A DNA stretch of 64,000 nt from Neorhizobium lilium. GTDB lineage: Bacteria > Pseudomonadota > Alphaproteobacteria > Rhizobiales > Rhizobiaceae. Both the position numbers and the translations under genes were made by a program. The DNA is taken from assembly GCF_004053875.1 (NCBI RefSeq), contig NZ_SBIP01000002.1, forward strand, positions 930,001 to 994,000, written 5' to 3'. Positions 16,857-25,203 of the stretch are shown here, piece after piece. Position 1 is the first letter of the stretch. Every line of letters starts with the position of its first letter. The notes below the pieces were generated by a model. The model ran no database searches. It saw only the letters and a list, made by a program, of their open reading frames with translations, and was not told the DNA's origin.

Positions 16857-17747
16857 TTATCTCGGGCGCCGCAGATGGTCCACCAGCGCACGCAGCTTGG
16901 GCGCCATATTGCGGCGGCTGGGATAATAGAGATAGAAGCCGGGAAAGCGCGGGCAGAAATCCTCCAGGACGGGCACGAGCTCACCGCGCTCCATGGCCGT
17001 GCGGAAGCTCTCCTCCATGCCGAAGGTGATACCGGCGCCTGCAATCGCAAGCCGGATCATCAGCGCCATGTCGGTCGTGGTGATCGCGTCCTCGACTGCG
17101 ACCGCAAACTCCTTTCCTGCTTCCGAAAATTCCCAACGATAGGGTGCCACGTTCAATCCCGCCCGCCAGCCGATGCAGCGGCGTGCCGCCAGTTCGCGCG
17201 GATGCGATGGCACGCCGAAGCGTTCCAGATAGGCCGGCGACGCAACCGCGATCTGGCGCTGGTCGCCTGAGACGGGCACGGCGATCATGTCCTGCGCGAT
17301 CACTTCCCCCAGCCTCACGCCCGCATCGTAACCTTCGGCGACGATGTCGAACTCGTCGTCCGTCACGGTAACATGGATTTTCACGTCCGGGTTCTGTTCC
17401 GCGAAGGAGGCGAGCAGAGGGCCGGACAGGAAACTTTCTGCGATGGACGACACGGCAAGCTGCAGACGGCCACGCGGCCGGTCGCTGAGATTGCCTGCCG
17501 CTTCGACAGCGGCCTGCATGCCGGCGAGGGCCGGCGCTGAATCAGCATAAAGCCGCTCGCCGGCTTCCGTCAGGCTGACGCTTCGGGTCGTTCGTTGCAC
17601 GAGCGCAATGCCAAGGCTTTCTTCCAGCTTGCGGATCGTCTGGCTGACCGCGGAACGGGTGACGCCCATCCGGTCGGCGGCCGCGCGAAAACTTCGTTCC
17701 TCCGCCACAAGAGCAAAGACTGCAAGAGCGTTGAAATCGGGTATCAT
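16857..17747 (-). CDS. LysR-family transcriptional regulator
   Basis: 296 residues. The N-terminal helix-turn-helix covers about residues 5-63 (FRAAADRMGVTRSAVSQTIRKLEESLG, SVSLTEAGERLY), and the effector domain carries the group pattern DAGVRLGEVIAQDM. It is divergent from the short-chain dehydrogenase gene, with 109 bases between, so it probably regulates that gene and itself. The inducer is unknown. Confidence 0.92.
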   Translation of the reverse strand: MIPDFNALAVFALVAEERSFRAAADRMGVTRSAVSQTIRKLEESLGIALVQRTTRSVSLTEAGERLYADSAPALAGMQAAVEAAGNLSDRPRGRLQLAVSSIAESFLSGPLLASFAEQNPDVKIHVTVTDDEFDIVAEGYDAGVRLGEVIAQDMIAVPVSGDQRQIAVASPAYLERFGVPSHPRELAARRCIGWRAGLNVAPYRWEFSEAGKEFAVAVEDAITTTDMALMIRLAIAGAGITFGMEESFRTAMERGELVPVLEDFCPRFPGFYLYYPSRRNMAPKLRALVDHLRRPR

Positions 17748-17758
17748 TGGTTAGTCAG

Positions 17759-17777
17759 TCTTTCGAGCATGGAAAGA
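17759..17777. promoter_or_regulatory. candidate LysR operator
   Basis: Dyad TCTTTC-N7-GAAAGA in the divergent gap between the LysR and SDR genes, 12 bases before the LysR start. Its shape (T-N11-A-like) and position fit an autoregulatory site. Confidence 0.4.
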
Positions 17778-17856
17778 ATTGGGCGGCTTATCGCAACAAT
17801 GGCCGAGGTCTATCTTTCTGGCAACCGCAATGATGCGGATCTGACAGGAGACAGAC

Positions 17857-18579
17857 ATGAACAAGGTTGTCCTTATTACCGGCGCATCCAGCGGCATCGG
17901 CGCCGGTATCGCCCGCGAACTGGCAGACGCCGGCGCGACACTGGTGCTCGGTGCTCGCCGGACCGACAGGCTGGAGGCGCTTGCGCAGGAGATCCGCAGC
18001 GCCGGCGGTCACGTGCTGACGCGGAAGCTGGATGTGACAGACCGCGCCAACGTTGCTGCCTTTGCCGAGGCTGCGCGAGAGGCGTACGGGCGGGTAGATG
18101 TCATCGTCAACAATGCCGGCGTCATGCCGCTGTCCCTGATGGCGTCGATGAAGGTCGATGAATGGGACCGGATGATCGACGTCAACATCAAGGGCGTGCT
18201 CTACGGCATCGCCGCCGTGCTGCCGGAAATGAGGGCGCGCGGGTCAGGACACATTATCAACATCGCCTCGATTGGCGCCTTGAGCGTCTCGCCGACCGCA
18301 GCCGTCTACTGCGCCACGAAATATGCGGTACGCGCAATTTCCGACGGGCTACGGCAGGAGCATGACGATATCCGCGTCACTTGCATCCATCCCGGCGTGG
18401 TGGAAAGCGAACTGGCGGACACGATTACCGACCCCGCCGCGGCGGAAGCCATGAAGCACTACCGTTCCATTGCGCTGAAGCCCGCTGCGATTGGTCGGGC
18501 CGTGCGCTTTGCGATCGAGCAGCCGGAGGATGTCGATGTCAGCGAGATCGTCATCCGGCCCACCAAATCAGCGAACTGA
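17857..18579 (+). CDS. short-chain dehydrogenase/reductase
   Basis: 240 residues, classical SDR. The cofactor loop GASSGIG (9-15), NNAG (86-89), catalytic Ser138 in NIASIG, Tyr151 and Lys155 in YCATK are all present. R35/R36 after strand 2 suggest NADP preference. It belongs to the YdfG/serine-dehydrogenase-like group of unknown substrate. The ATG at 17857 follows AGGAGACAGAC. The divergent LysR regulator and the downstream Atu4866-type gene make this a small regulated unit. Confidence 0.93.
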   Translation: MNKVVLITGASSGIGAGIARELADAGATLVLGARRTDRLEALAQEIRSAGGHVLTRKLDVTDRANVAAFAEAAREAYGRVDVIVNNAGVMPLSLMASMKVDEWDRMIDVNIKGVLYGIAAVLPEMRARGSGHIINIASIGALSVSPTAAVYCATKYAVRAISDGLRQEHDDIRVTCIHPGVVESELADTITDPAAAEAMKHYRSIALKPAAIGRAVRFAIEQPEDVDVSEIVIRPTKSAN

Positions 18580-18648
18580 GCATCTTTGCCGGTGGCGCCT
18601 TTTCACGAAACAGTCCCGTCCAGGCGGGCAGCCTGCCGAGGCCACAGG

Positions 18649-19005
18649 ATGAACGACCCTCTCAGAATTATAGCCGCCATCATCATTATTGCCACCGCGT
18701 CGCTTGGTGCGGTGGTGCACTTCGCCAAAGCCGAGGACAAGATGGACGATAAGAGCCAGGTACAAACCGAAACGCATCCATACGTTGGCATTTGGGTAAC
18801 CGGCGACGGCCATATCCGCCACGAGCTCCTGCCGAACGGCCGCTATGACGAGGCTCGCGGAACCCGCAAAAGCGCCTATCAGGGACGCTATGCCGTGACG
18901 GGCAATCATATCGACTATTGGGACGACACGGGCTTCACGGCCGATGGCGACTTCATCGACGGCGTGCTGCACCATGCCGGGATGGTTCTGACGCGGGAAA
19001 AGTAG
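18649..19005 (+). CDS. Atu4866-family protein, membrane-anchored or exported
   Basis: 118 residues from the ATG at 18649. A hydrophobic N-terminus (IIAAIIIIATASLGAVVHF) precedes a compact domain reading HPYVGIWVTGDGHIRHELLP, YQGRYAVTGNHIDYWDDTGF and DGDFIDGVLHHAGM, the pattern of the Agrobacterium Atu4866 family (a lipocalin-like small beta barrel). Function unknown. In related genomes it often follows an SDR gene under LysR control, as here (70 bases downstream of the SDR stop). An upstream TTG start is possible but would disrupt the signal segment. Confidence 0.85.
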   Translation: MNDPLRIIAAIIIIATASLGAVVHFAKAEDKMDDKSQVQTETHPYVGIWVTGDGHIRHELLPNGRYDEARGTRKSAYQGRYAVTGNHIDYWDDTGFTADGDFIDGVLHHAGMVLTREK

Positions 19006-19013
19006 AGTGCATC

Positions 19014-19397
19014 TCAGATGGCCGGCGTTCCCTGATGGAAAACCATCCGCCATTGGCCGTCCGCTTCTTCTCGCCAGATCGAGCTTCTATTGGTGAGAAG
19101 GCGGCTGCCGTCAGGCCTGGTTCGGGTGCCGAGATAGGTGGCCAGCGCGACGCCTTCGCTCAGCACCGATATCCGGAAGTCCGAGATCGACAGAGTGTCG
19201 TCGTCCCGCCCGGTTTCGGCGGGAAGACTGCCAAGAATGTCGTTCAACGTATAGGCCGCGCCGGATCGCCCGAATTCGCGGAAGTCCGGCGCCAGCAATT
19301 CGCGCAGCCTTGCCTCGACGCTGCGGACCTCTCGTGTCTGCAGCGCTGCTTCGAGCGCCAGCAAATGCTCGAGCAGGGCTTGGTTCGGCTCAGGCAC
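19014..19397 (-). CDS. DUF4440 / SnoaL-like (NTF2 fold) protein
   Basis: 127 residues with a GTG start that overlaps the end of the pepF gene by 8 bases. LLALEAALQTREVR, LLAPDFREFGRSG, ISVLSEGVALATYLGTR and IWREEADGQWRMVFHQGTP are the helix-strand elements of the cone-shaped NTF2-like fold. The family includes small-molecule binding proteins and hydrolase-like enzymes; no function can be assigned. Overlap and orientation imply cotranslation with pepF. It converges with the Atu4866-type gene. Confidence 0.8.
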   Translation of the reverse strand: MPEPNQALLEHLLALEAALQTREVRSVEARLRELLAPDFREFGRSGAAYTLNDILGSLPAETGRDDDTLSISDFRISVLSEGVALATYLGTRTRPDGSRLLTNRSSIWREEADGQWRMVFHQGTPAI

Positions 19398-21252
19398 TTG
19401 TGTCCATCGCCTCCAGTTCGTCGATCAGGCCTTCGATCATCGACAGGCCCTTGGACCAGAAGGACGGATCGGTGGCATCGAGGCCGAAGGGCTTCAGAAG
19501 CTCCGAGTGATGCTTGGTGCCGCCTGCCTTCAGGAGTTCGAAATACTTCTGCTGGAAGCCTGGGGCCGCTTGTTGGTAGACGGCATAGAGCGAGTTGACC
19601 AGGCAATCGCCGAAGGCATAGGCATAGACGTAGAAGGGCGAGTGGATGAAGTGGGGGATATAGGTCCACCAGGTCTCGTAGCCTTCCGAGATCCTGATCG
19701 CCGGCCCGAGGCTTTCCGCCTGCACCGACAGCCAGAGTTCGCCGATCTGCTCAGCCGTCAGTTCGCCGTCCTTGCGCGCCGTGTGGAGCTTGCGCTCGAA
19801 CTGGTAGAAGGCGATCTGGCGCACGACCGTATTGATCATGTCCTCCACCTTCTGGGCCAGCATGGCCTTGCGCTCCCTGGTATCGGTCGTCTTTTCGAGC
19901 AGCGCCCGGAAGGTCAGCATTTCACCGAAGACGGAGGCGGTTTCCGCAAGCGTCAGCGGCGTCTGGCACATCAGCGCGCCTTGTTCGCCGGCCAGAACCT
20001 GATGCACGCCGTGGCCGAGTTCGTGGGCGAGCGTCATAACGTCGCGAGGCTTGCCCATATAGTTGACCAGCACGTAAGGGTGAGCCGATGGCACGGTCGG
20101 GTGGGCGAAGGCCCCAGGCGCCTTGCCGGGACGCGCGGGCGCGTCGATCCAGTCCTCGTCGAAGAAGCGACCGGCGATCTCGGCCATCTCCGGCGCGAAG
20201 TCGCGATAGGCGGAAAGAACCGTATTCTGGGCGTCCTTCCAGGGGATGAGCGCATTCGGGGTTTCCGGCAGCGGCGCGTTGCGGTCCCAGTAATTCAGCT
20301 GGTCCATGCCGAGCCATTTCGCCTTCATCGCGTAATAGCGGTGCGAGAGACGCGGATAGGCCTCCTGAACCGCGGCCGCCAGCGCATCCACAACCTCCCG
20401 CTCGACACGATTGGCAAGGTGGCGGCTGTCGGCGATATCTTCAAAGCCGCGCCAGCGATCGGAGATTTCCTTGTCCTTGGCGAGCGTATTGGTGATCAGC
20501 GTGAAGACGCGAAGGTTGTCGCCGAAAGTCTTCGAGAGTGCTGCAGCCGCCTTGGCGCGCGCTTCCGGCCGCGGCTCCTGCAGCATGTTGAGCGTCGGCT
20601 CCAGGTTCAGGCGTTCGCCGTCCACCTCGAACCGCAGCTCCGCCATGGTCTCGTCGAACAGGCGGTTGAAGGCGGCTGCCGACGTCATAGACTTTTCGAG
20701 GAAGAGCTGTTCCAGCTTGTCATCCAGCTGGAAGGGCTTGTCCTGCCTCAGATCGACGATCCAGGGGCGGTAATGTCCGGCCGACGGGTCCCGATCCATG
20801 CAGGCGTTCATAACGGCATCGTCGATACGGTTCAGTTCCAGCGCGAAGAACAGCAGGTGGGAGGAAAGGTCCGTCAGTTTCGCCTGCACATCGCCGTAGA
20901 ACTTGCCGTTGGCGGGATCGGATGTGTCGGAGAAATAGGTAAGACCGGCAAAGGAGCCGATCTTGCCGAGAAGATCGTCCAGCGCCTCGTATTCCTTCAG
21001 CGCTTCGCCAATACCGCCGGCGCCCGTGCTGGCCGCTGCTTCCGCGAGCTTGCCTTTCCACTTCGCTTCGAAGGCGAGCGAAAGTTCGCTTGCCTTTTCC
21101 ATATCCTGCTTGAGCTGCGGTGCGTCCTTGGCCTCATAAAGATCGGACAGCTTCCAGACCGGCAGGGGGCCAAGTGCCGCCGCCGTTGCAGCGGCGCCTG
21201 CGGACGCCGTGGACAAGAGCAGGGAAGGCAGCGGGCGGTGCAGCAGGGTCAT
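19390..21252 (-). CDS. pepF: oligoendopeptidase F, M3 family metallopeptidase
   Basis: 620 residues from the ATG at 21252, preceded by GGAGAGGAA; the frame is open 22 codons further but without a ribosome-binding site. The zinc motif HELGH (about 410-414) and the third ligand region AETASVFGEM are present in the helical M3 fold. The Ala-rich N-terminus (LLLSTASAGAAATAAALG) is only weakly signal-like, so a cytoplasmic oligopeptidase is most likely. Such enzymes degrade 7-17 residue peptides. A DUF4440 gene overlaps its 3' end. Confidence 0.93.
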   Translation of the reverse strand: MTLLHRPLPSLLLSTASAGAAATAAALGPLPVWKLSDLYEAKDAPQLKQDMEKASELSLAFEAKWKGKLAEAAASTGAGGIGEALKEYEALDDLLGKIGSFAGLTYFSDTSDPANGKFYGDVQAKLTDLSSHLLFFALELNRIDDAVMNACMDRDPSAGHYRPWIVDLRQDKPFQLDDKLEQLFLEKSMTSAAAFNRLFDETMAELRFEVDGERLNLEPTLNMLQEPRPEARAKAAAALSKTFGDNLRVFTLITNTLAKDKEISDRWRGFEDIADSRHLANRVEREVVDALAAAVQEAYPRLSHRYYAMKAKWLGMDQLNYWDRNAPLPETPNALIPWKDAQNTVLSAYRDFAPEMAEIAGRFFDEDWIDAPARPGKAPGAFAHPTVPSAHPYVLVNYMGKPRDVMTLAHELGHGVHQVLAGEQGALMCQTPLTLAETASVFGEMLTFRALLEKTTDTRERKAMLAQKVEDMINTVVRQIAFYQFERKLHTARKDGELTAEQIGELWLSVQAESLGPAIRISEGYETWWTYIPHFIHSPFYVYAYAFGDCLVNSLYAVYQQAAPGFQQKYFELLKAGGTKHHSELLKPFGLDATDPSFWSKGLSMIEGLIDELEAMDTSA

Positions 21253-21412
21253 TTCGGGTTCCTCTCCGTTCGGTCGAGATATCACCGATGGTTTTGATCG
21301 CCGGCCGTTAAAATGCAAGCTTTTCTCAAAAGAGGATGTTCAAGCCTATCTGACACAACGTCATCAACAAGAGCCCGAGAAGGGCGCACGATGAACGTTG
21401 CGGGAGCCGAGC

Positions 21413-22975
21413 ATGACTGCGCACATCCTTATCGTCGATGACGATCCTATCCAGCGCCGACTTCTGAAAAATGCCGTGGAGCGGCAGGGCTATACCGCGC
21501 ATTTGGCCGAAAACGGCCGGGTTGCGCTGGAGTTCCTGCGCAATACCAGCGGCATCATGAACGTCATCATCCTCGACCTGATGATGCCGGAAATGGATGG
21601 CCTGACCTTCCTGGCAGCCATCCGCAATCTCGGCATCGAAACGCCGGTGATCGTGCAGACTGGGCAGGGCGGCATCGAAACGGTGGTGGAGGCCATGCGA
21701 GCCGGCGCCTTCGATTTCGTGGTGAAGCCCGTCTCGCCCGAACGCATCGCAGCGTCCGTCGCCAATGCGCTGAAGGTCGACCAGAAGGAATCGAGATCGC
21801 GTGCGGTGCGCCGCCGCAACGGGGCAATCGGCTTCAACGACATCGTCTCGGCCAGCCCCGACATGCTTCGGGTGATCGACCTAGCGCAGCGTGCGGCCCA
21901 TTCCAACATCCCAGTCGTGCTGGAAGGCGAATCAGGCGTCGGCAAGGAAATGGTGGCGCGGGCGATCCAGTCCGCCAGCGACAAGGCCGGCAAGCCGTTC
22001 ATCACCGTCAACTGTGGCGCGATTCCTCACAATCTTGTGGAAAGCATCCTGTTCGGGCACGAAAAGGGAGCCTTCACCGGTGCTTCCGAAAAGCACACGG
22101 GCAAGTTTGTGGAAGCCGATGGCGGCACGCTGTTCCTGGATGAAATCGGTGATTTGCCGCTCGAGGTGCAGGTGAAGCTGCTGCGCGCCGTGCAACAGGG
22201 CGAGATCGAGACCGTCGGCGCCGGCAAGGTGCAGAAGGTCAACGTGCGGCTGATTTCGGCCACCAACAAGGATCTGATCGAAGAGGTTCGGCTTGGGCGC
22301 TTCCGCGAGGATCTCTACTACCGCCTGAACGTCTTCCCCATCACCATCCCGGCATTGCGGCGGCGCAAGGAAGACATCCCGCATCTGGCGCGCGTGTTTG
22401 CCGAGCGGTTCTCCGTCGAGCAGAAGCTTCCGCGGCAGGTGACGCTGAGCGCCGGCGCTCTTGCGCTACTGACCGCCTATGACTGGCCGGGCAACATCCG
22501 GCAGCTGGAAAACGCCATCTTCCGGGCGGTCGTGCTGGCGCAGACCACGGAATTGACGGAAGCCGATTTCCCGCAGATCGCCGCGCAATTGCCGGACTAC
22601 CACCGCGGCGAATTGGTCGGAACGCCAAGCCTTCCTTCGGTCTCGACCGAATCCGAGCGTGCGGTGCGCGACGCTCTTGCCGAAACGCCCGTATTCGCCA
22701 ACAGCGAACGTGGACGCGACGGCCGGATCGACGCCAAGGCAATGCTGGCTGCGGCCTATCCCACCGCCGAAAACGTCATCGCTACCACCGACGAATCGGG
22801 TGAGGTGCGCAAGCTTGCCGATGTGGAGGAAGAGCTGATCCGATTCGCCCTGAAGTTCTATCGAGGACAGATGAGCCAGGTGGCGCGCAAGCTTGGAATC
22901 GGGCGTTCGACGCTCTACCGCAAGCTCAAGGATTACGGCATCGATCCGGACGATCCCCTGAAGGAAGCGGCCTGA
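21413..22975 (+). CDS. NtrC-type sigma-54-dependent response regulator
   Basis: 520 residues from the ATG at 21413. A receiver domain has an acidic pocket DDD (9-11) and phospho-acceptor Asp55 in ILDLMMPEMDG. The AAA+ domain has Walker A GESGVGKE and the sigma-54 contact loop GAFTGA. A C-terminal Fis-type helix-turn-helix reads SQVARKLGIGRSTLYRKLKDYG. An extra spacer of about 85 residues separates AAA+ and DNA-binding domains. No sensor kinase gene is adjacent, so it is an orphan regulator. It needs RpoN-RNA polymerase; targets are unknown. Confidence 0.95.
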   Translation: MTAHILIVDDDPIQRRLLKNAVERQGYTAHLAENGRVALEFLRNTSGIMNVIILDLMMPEMDGLTFLAAIRNLGIETPVIVQTGQGGIETVVEAMRAGAFDFVVKPVSPERIAASVANALKVDQKESRSRAVRRRNGAIGFNDIVSASPDMLRVIDLAQRAAHSNIPVVLEGESGVGKEMVARAIQSASDKAGKPFITVNCGAIPHNLVESILFGHEKGAFTGASEKHTGKFVEADGGTLFLDEIGDLPLEVQVKLLRAVQQGEIETVGAGKVQKVNVRLISATNKDLIEEVRLGRFREDLYYRLNVFPITIPALRRRKEDIPHLARVFAERFSVEQKLPRQVTLSAGALALLTAYDWPGNIRQLENAIFRAVVLAQTTELTEADFPQIAAQLPDYHRGELVGTPSLPSVSTESERAVRDALAETPVFANSERGRDGRIDAKAMLAAAYPTAENVIATTDESGEVRKLADVEEELIRFALKFYRGQMSQVARKLGIGRSTLYRKLKDYGIDPDDPLKEAA

Positions 22976-23167
22976 TTATTATTTTAGAACATACGCAAAC
23001 GCAATCCTGGAGCAAGGATGTGGTGTCACCCTTTGTCAATCTCCCGTTAGTGGTTTATTGACTATAGGAGAGAAGCTTGTGCATGTGTGGCACAATTGCC
23101 ATGCTCTGACCGCATTTTGCCATCACATGAGACAACAAGGGAAGTTGTCTACAGGACGGGGATCGTT

Positions 23168-25051
23168 TTGCCGGAACTCAATGCAAGAAAAGCGCCCTTG
23201 GACGGGTGGCAGGGTTTTCTTCCTGCCGTCATCCTTTCCGTGGTGGCCCGGCGGGCAGCCGCATTCCTGCTGTTGATGGTGGTGGCATTCCCGTTCTTAT
23301 CCGCATCGGCCAATGAGGCCGCCGCCGAAGACCGAAGCCTGAAGCTTTACTTCGTGCATACCGGCGAAAAGGCCGTCATCACCTTCAAGCGCAATGGCCG
23401 GTTCGACCCCAGGGGACTTGCCCAGATCAACGAATTCCTGCGTGACTGGCGCAAGGGCCAGCCGACCCGAATGGATCCGCGCCTGTTCGACCTCGTATGG
23501 GAGGTCTATCGCCGAAGCGGCGCGACCGACTATATCCATGTCGTTTCCGCGTTCCGGTCGCCTGAGACAAACAACATGCTGCGCACCCGTTCGCGCTATA
23601 CGGGCGTTGCCAAGAACAGCCAGCACATGCAGGGCAAGGCGATGGATTTCTTCATCCCCGGTGTCAAGCTTTCGACGCTGCGGGCGCTCGCCATGCAAAT
23701 GCAGGTGGGCGGCGTCGGCTTCTATCCCACGTCCGGCTCGCCTTTCGTGCATCTCGATGTCGGCGGCGTTCGCGCCTGGCCGCGCATGACGCGCCAGGAG
23801 CTCGTGCAGATCTTCCCGAATGGCAAAACGTTGCATCTTCCTGCCGACGGCAATCCGCTTCCCGGCTACGAAGAAGCAATGGCCGACTACAAGAAGCGCG
23901 TCAGCTCCGATTCGATCCAGATCGCCAGTTCAGCCGGTGGCCGGTTCCGGTCAAATACGCCTGACAAAAAACGGCCGGGCCTGTTTGCCATGCTGTTTGG
24001 CGGCGGTGCCGACGAGGAAGAAGACAATGCGGAAAGCACCGGTCCTGACGTAGCCGCACAGCCCGCTGCTCCGGCCAAGCCAATCGTGCCATCCAAGCCG
24101 GCACCGGAGCCTATCGTGCCTGAGATTGCCGCTCCAATTGCCGTCGCATCGGCTGAGCCGGCTCCTACCATCGTCGCCCCCGTACCCCTGTCGCGTCCCG
24201 CCTTCCGGTCGGATGCCGGACCAGGCGGCCTTGCAACAGCGCTTTATTCGCAGGCCCGCAACCCGGCGCAGGATGCGTTGGCGCTGCAAGCCTCTGCACC
24301 GGCCACGCCTTCGCAGCCTGTGGGCGACACTTTTGCCGATCTTTCCGCCTATGCGGTTCCGGTCCCGACGCTGCTCGGCGCGCGCGGCATGAAGGGCGAT
24401 GCTGAACTGATGACGGCTTCGGCCGGACCTTTGGAGTCGGAGGATTTGGGCGCTATCCCGCTGCCGATGCGCCGGCCGGCCACAACGACGCTGGCGTCGA
24501 GCCGGACCCCGGATCCACAGCAGACGCTGACGCCTGAACTTGTAGCGGCGCTATCGCAGAGCATGGAGCCCCAGGCTCCGGCGCTTGCGCCAGCACCAGC
24601 TCCCGTGGCTGCCATGCCGGTGGTGCAACCGCTTACCCAGGCCGCGGTAGTGCCTGTATCCAGGCCTCTGCCGGTCACCAAGCCGCTGGAGACCGCAGCG
24701 ATCGAGCGTAAGCTGATCCAGCCGTCGTCCAAGACCATGCAGTTCGGAGATGGCTTCGACTCTCCAAAGCCCGTTAGTGCTTCGATGGGCAGCGTTTCGG
24801 GCAAGGCAACCCGTGGTGGCCGTGCGGCGCCCGCTGCTGCTTCCAGCAACAAGGGTTTGACGGGTGAAGCCCTTGCCAAATGGGCGCTCAACAACAATCG
24901 CGTCGATGCCGTCGCGTCCATCAAGGCTCCCCGCGTGGTGAGCCGGACGCTGAACGGCGAATATTCGGCAGCCTATGCGGGCGGAGGCTTCAAGCCGGTC
25001 GCCGCTACGGTCGCGATCGATCCCAACCGCTTCAGCGGCCCAGCCAACTGA
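23168..25051 (+). CDS. DUF882 / peptidase M15-like protein with long Pro/Ala tail
   Basis: About 627 residues if translation starts at the TTG at 23168, which follows GGACGGGGATC; a GTG at 23087 would add 27 residues. After an N-terminal hydrophobic segment (AFLLLMVVAFPFLSASA) comes the YcbK-like domain: HVVSAFRSPETN, SQHMQGKAMDFFIPG and GGVGFYPTSGSPFVHLDVG. Its Ser/His/Asp/His positions are the M15 zinc ligands of D,D-peptidases acting on peptidoglycan. The remaining 350 residues are low-complexity, rich in Pro, Ala and Val. The domain suggests an envelope-modifying enzyme; the tail has no known role. The start is uncertain. Confidence 0.82.
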   Translation: MPELNARKAPLDGWQGFLPAVILSVVARRAAAFLLLMVVAFPFLSASANEAAAEDRSLKLYFVHTGEKAVITFKRNGRFDPRGLAQINEFLRDWRKGQPTRMDPRLFDLVWEVYRRSGATDYIHVVSAFRSPETNNMLRTRSRYTGVAKNSQHMQGKAMDFFIPGVKLSTLRALAMQMQVGGVGFYPTSGSPFVHLDVGGVRAWPRMTRQELVQIFPNGKTLHLPADGNPLPGYEEAMADYKKRVSSDSIQIASSAGGRFRSNTPDKKRPGLFAMLFGGGADEEEDNAESTGPDVAAQPAAPAKPIVPSKPAPEPIVPEIAAPIAVASAEPAPTIVAPVPLSRPAFRSDAGPGGLATALYSQARNPAQDALALQASAPATPSQPVGDTFADLSAYAVPVPTLLGARGMKGDAELMTASAGPLESEDLGAIPLPMRRPATTTLASSRTPDPQQTLTPELVAALSQSMEPQAPALAPAPAPVAAMPVVQPLTQAAVVPVSRPLPVTKPLETAAIERKLIQPSSKTMQFGDGFDSPKPVSASMGSVSGKATRGGRAAPAAASSNKGLTGEALAKWALNNNRVDAVASIKAPRVVSRTLNGEYSAAYAGGGFKPVAATVAIDPNRFSGPAN

Positions 25052-25074
25052 TCGATGACACGATATCGAAAATA

Positions 25075-25106
25075 AACCCGGCTCCTTGCGGCGCCGGGTT
25101 ATTTTT
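25075..25106 (+). terminator. intrinsic terminator after the DUF882 gene
   Basis: AACCCGGC (25075-25082) and GCCGGGTT (25093-25100) with a 10-base loop, then ATTTTT. Confidence 0.85.
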
Positions 25107-25203
25107 AGGTTCAGGGTAAGTTTACGCTTCGGCGTTATCGACCAAATATTCTAGGGTCAGCCAGCCCCACCAATATTAAAGTAGATTTTTCAGGTGACGC
25201 CCC

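Noticed and set aside
19507..21297. Long + strand frame opposite pepF
   Set aside because: Shadow frame of a well-supported M3 peptidase gene; no domains, no leader.
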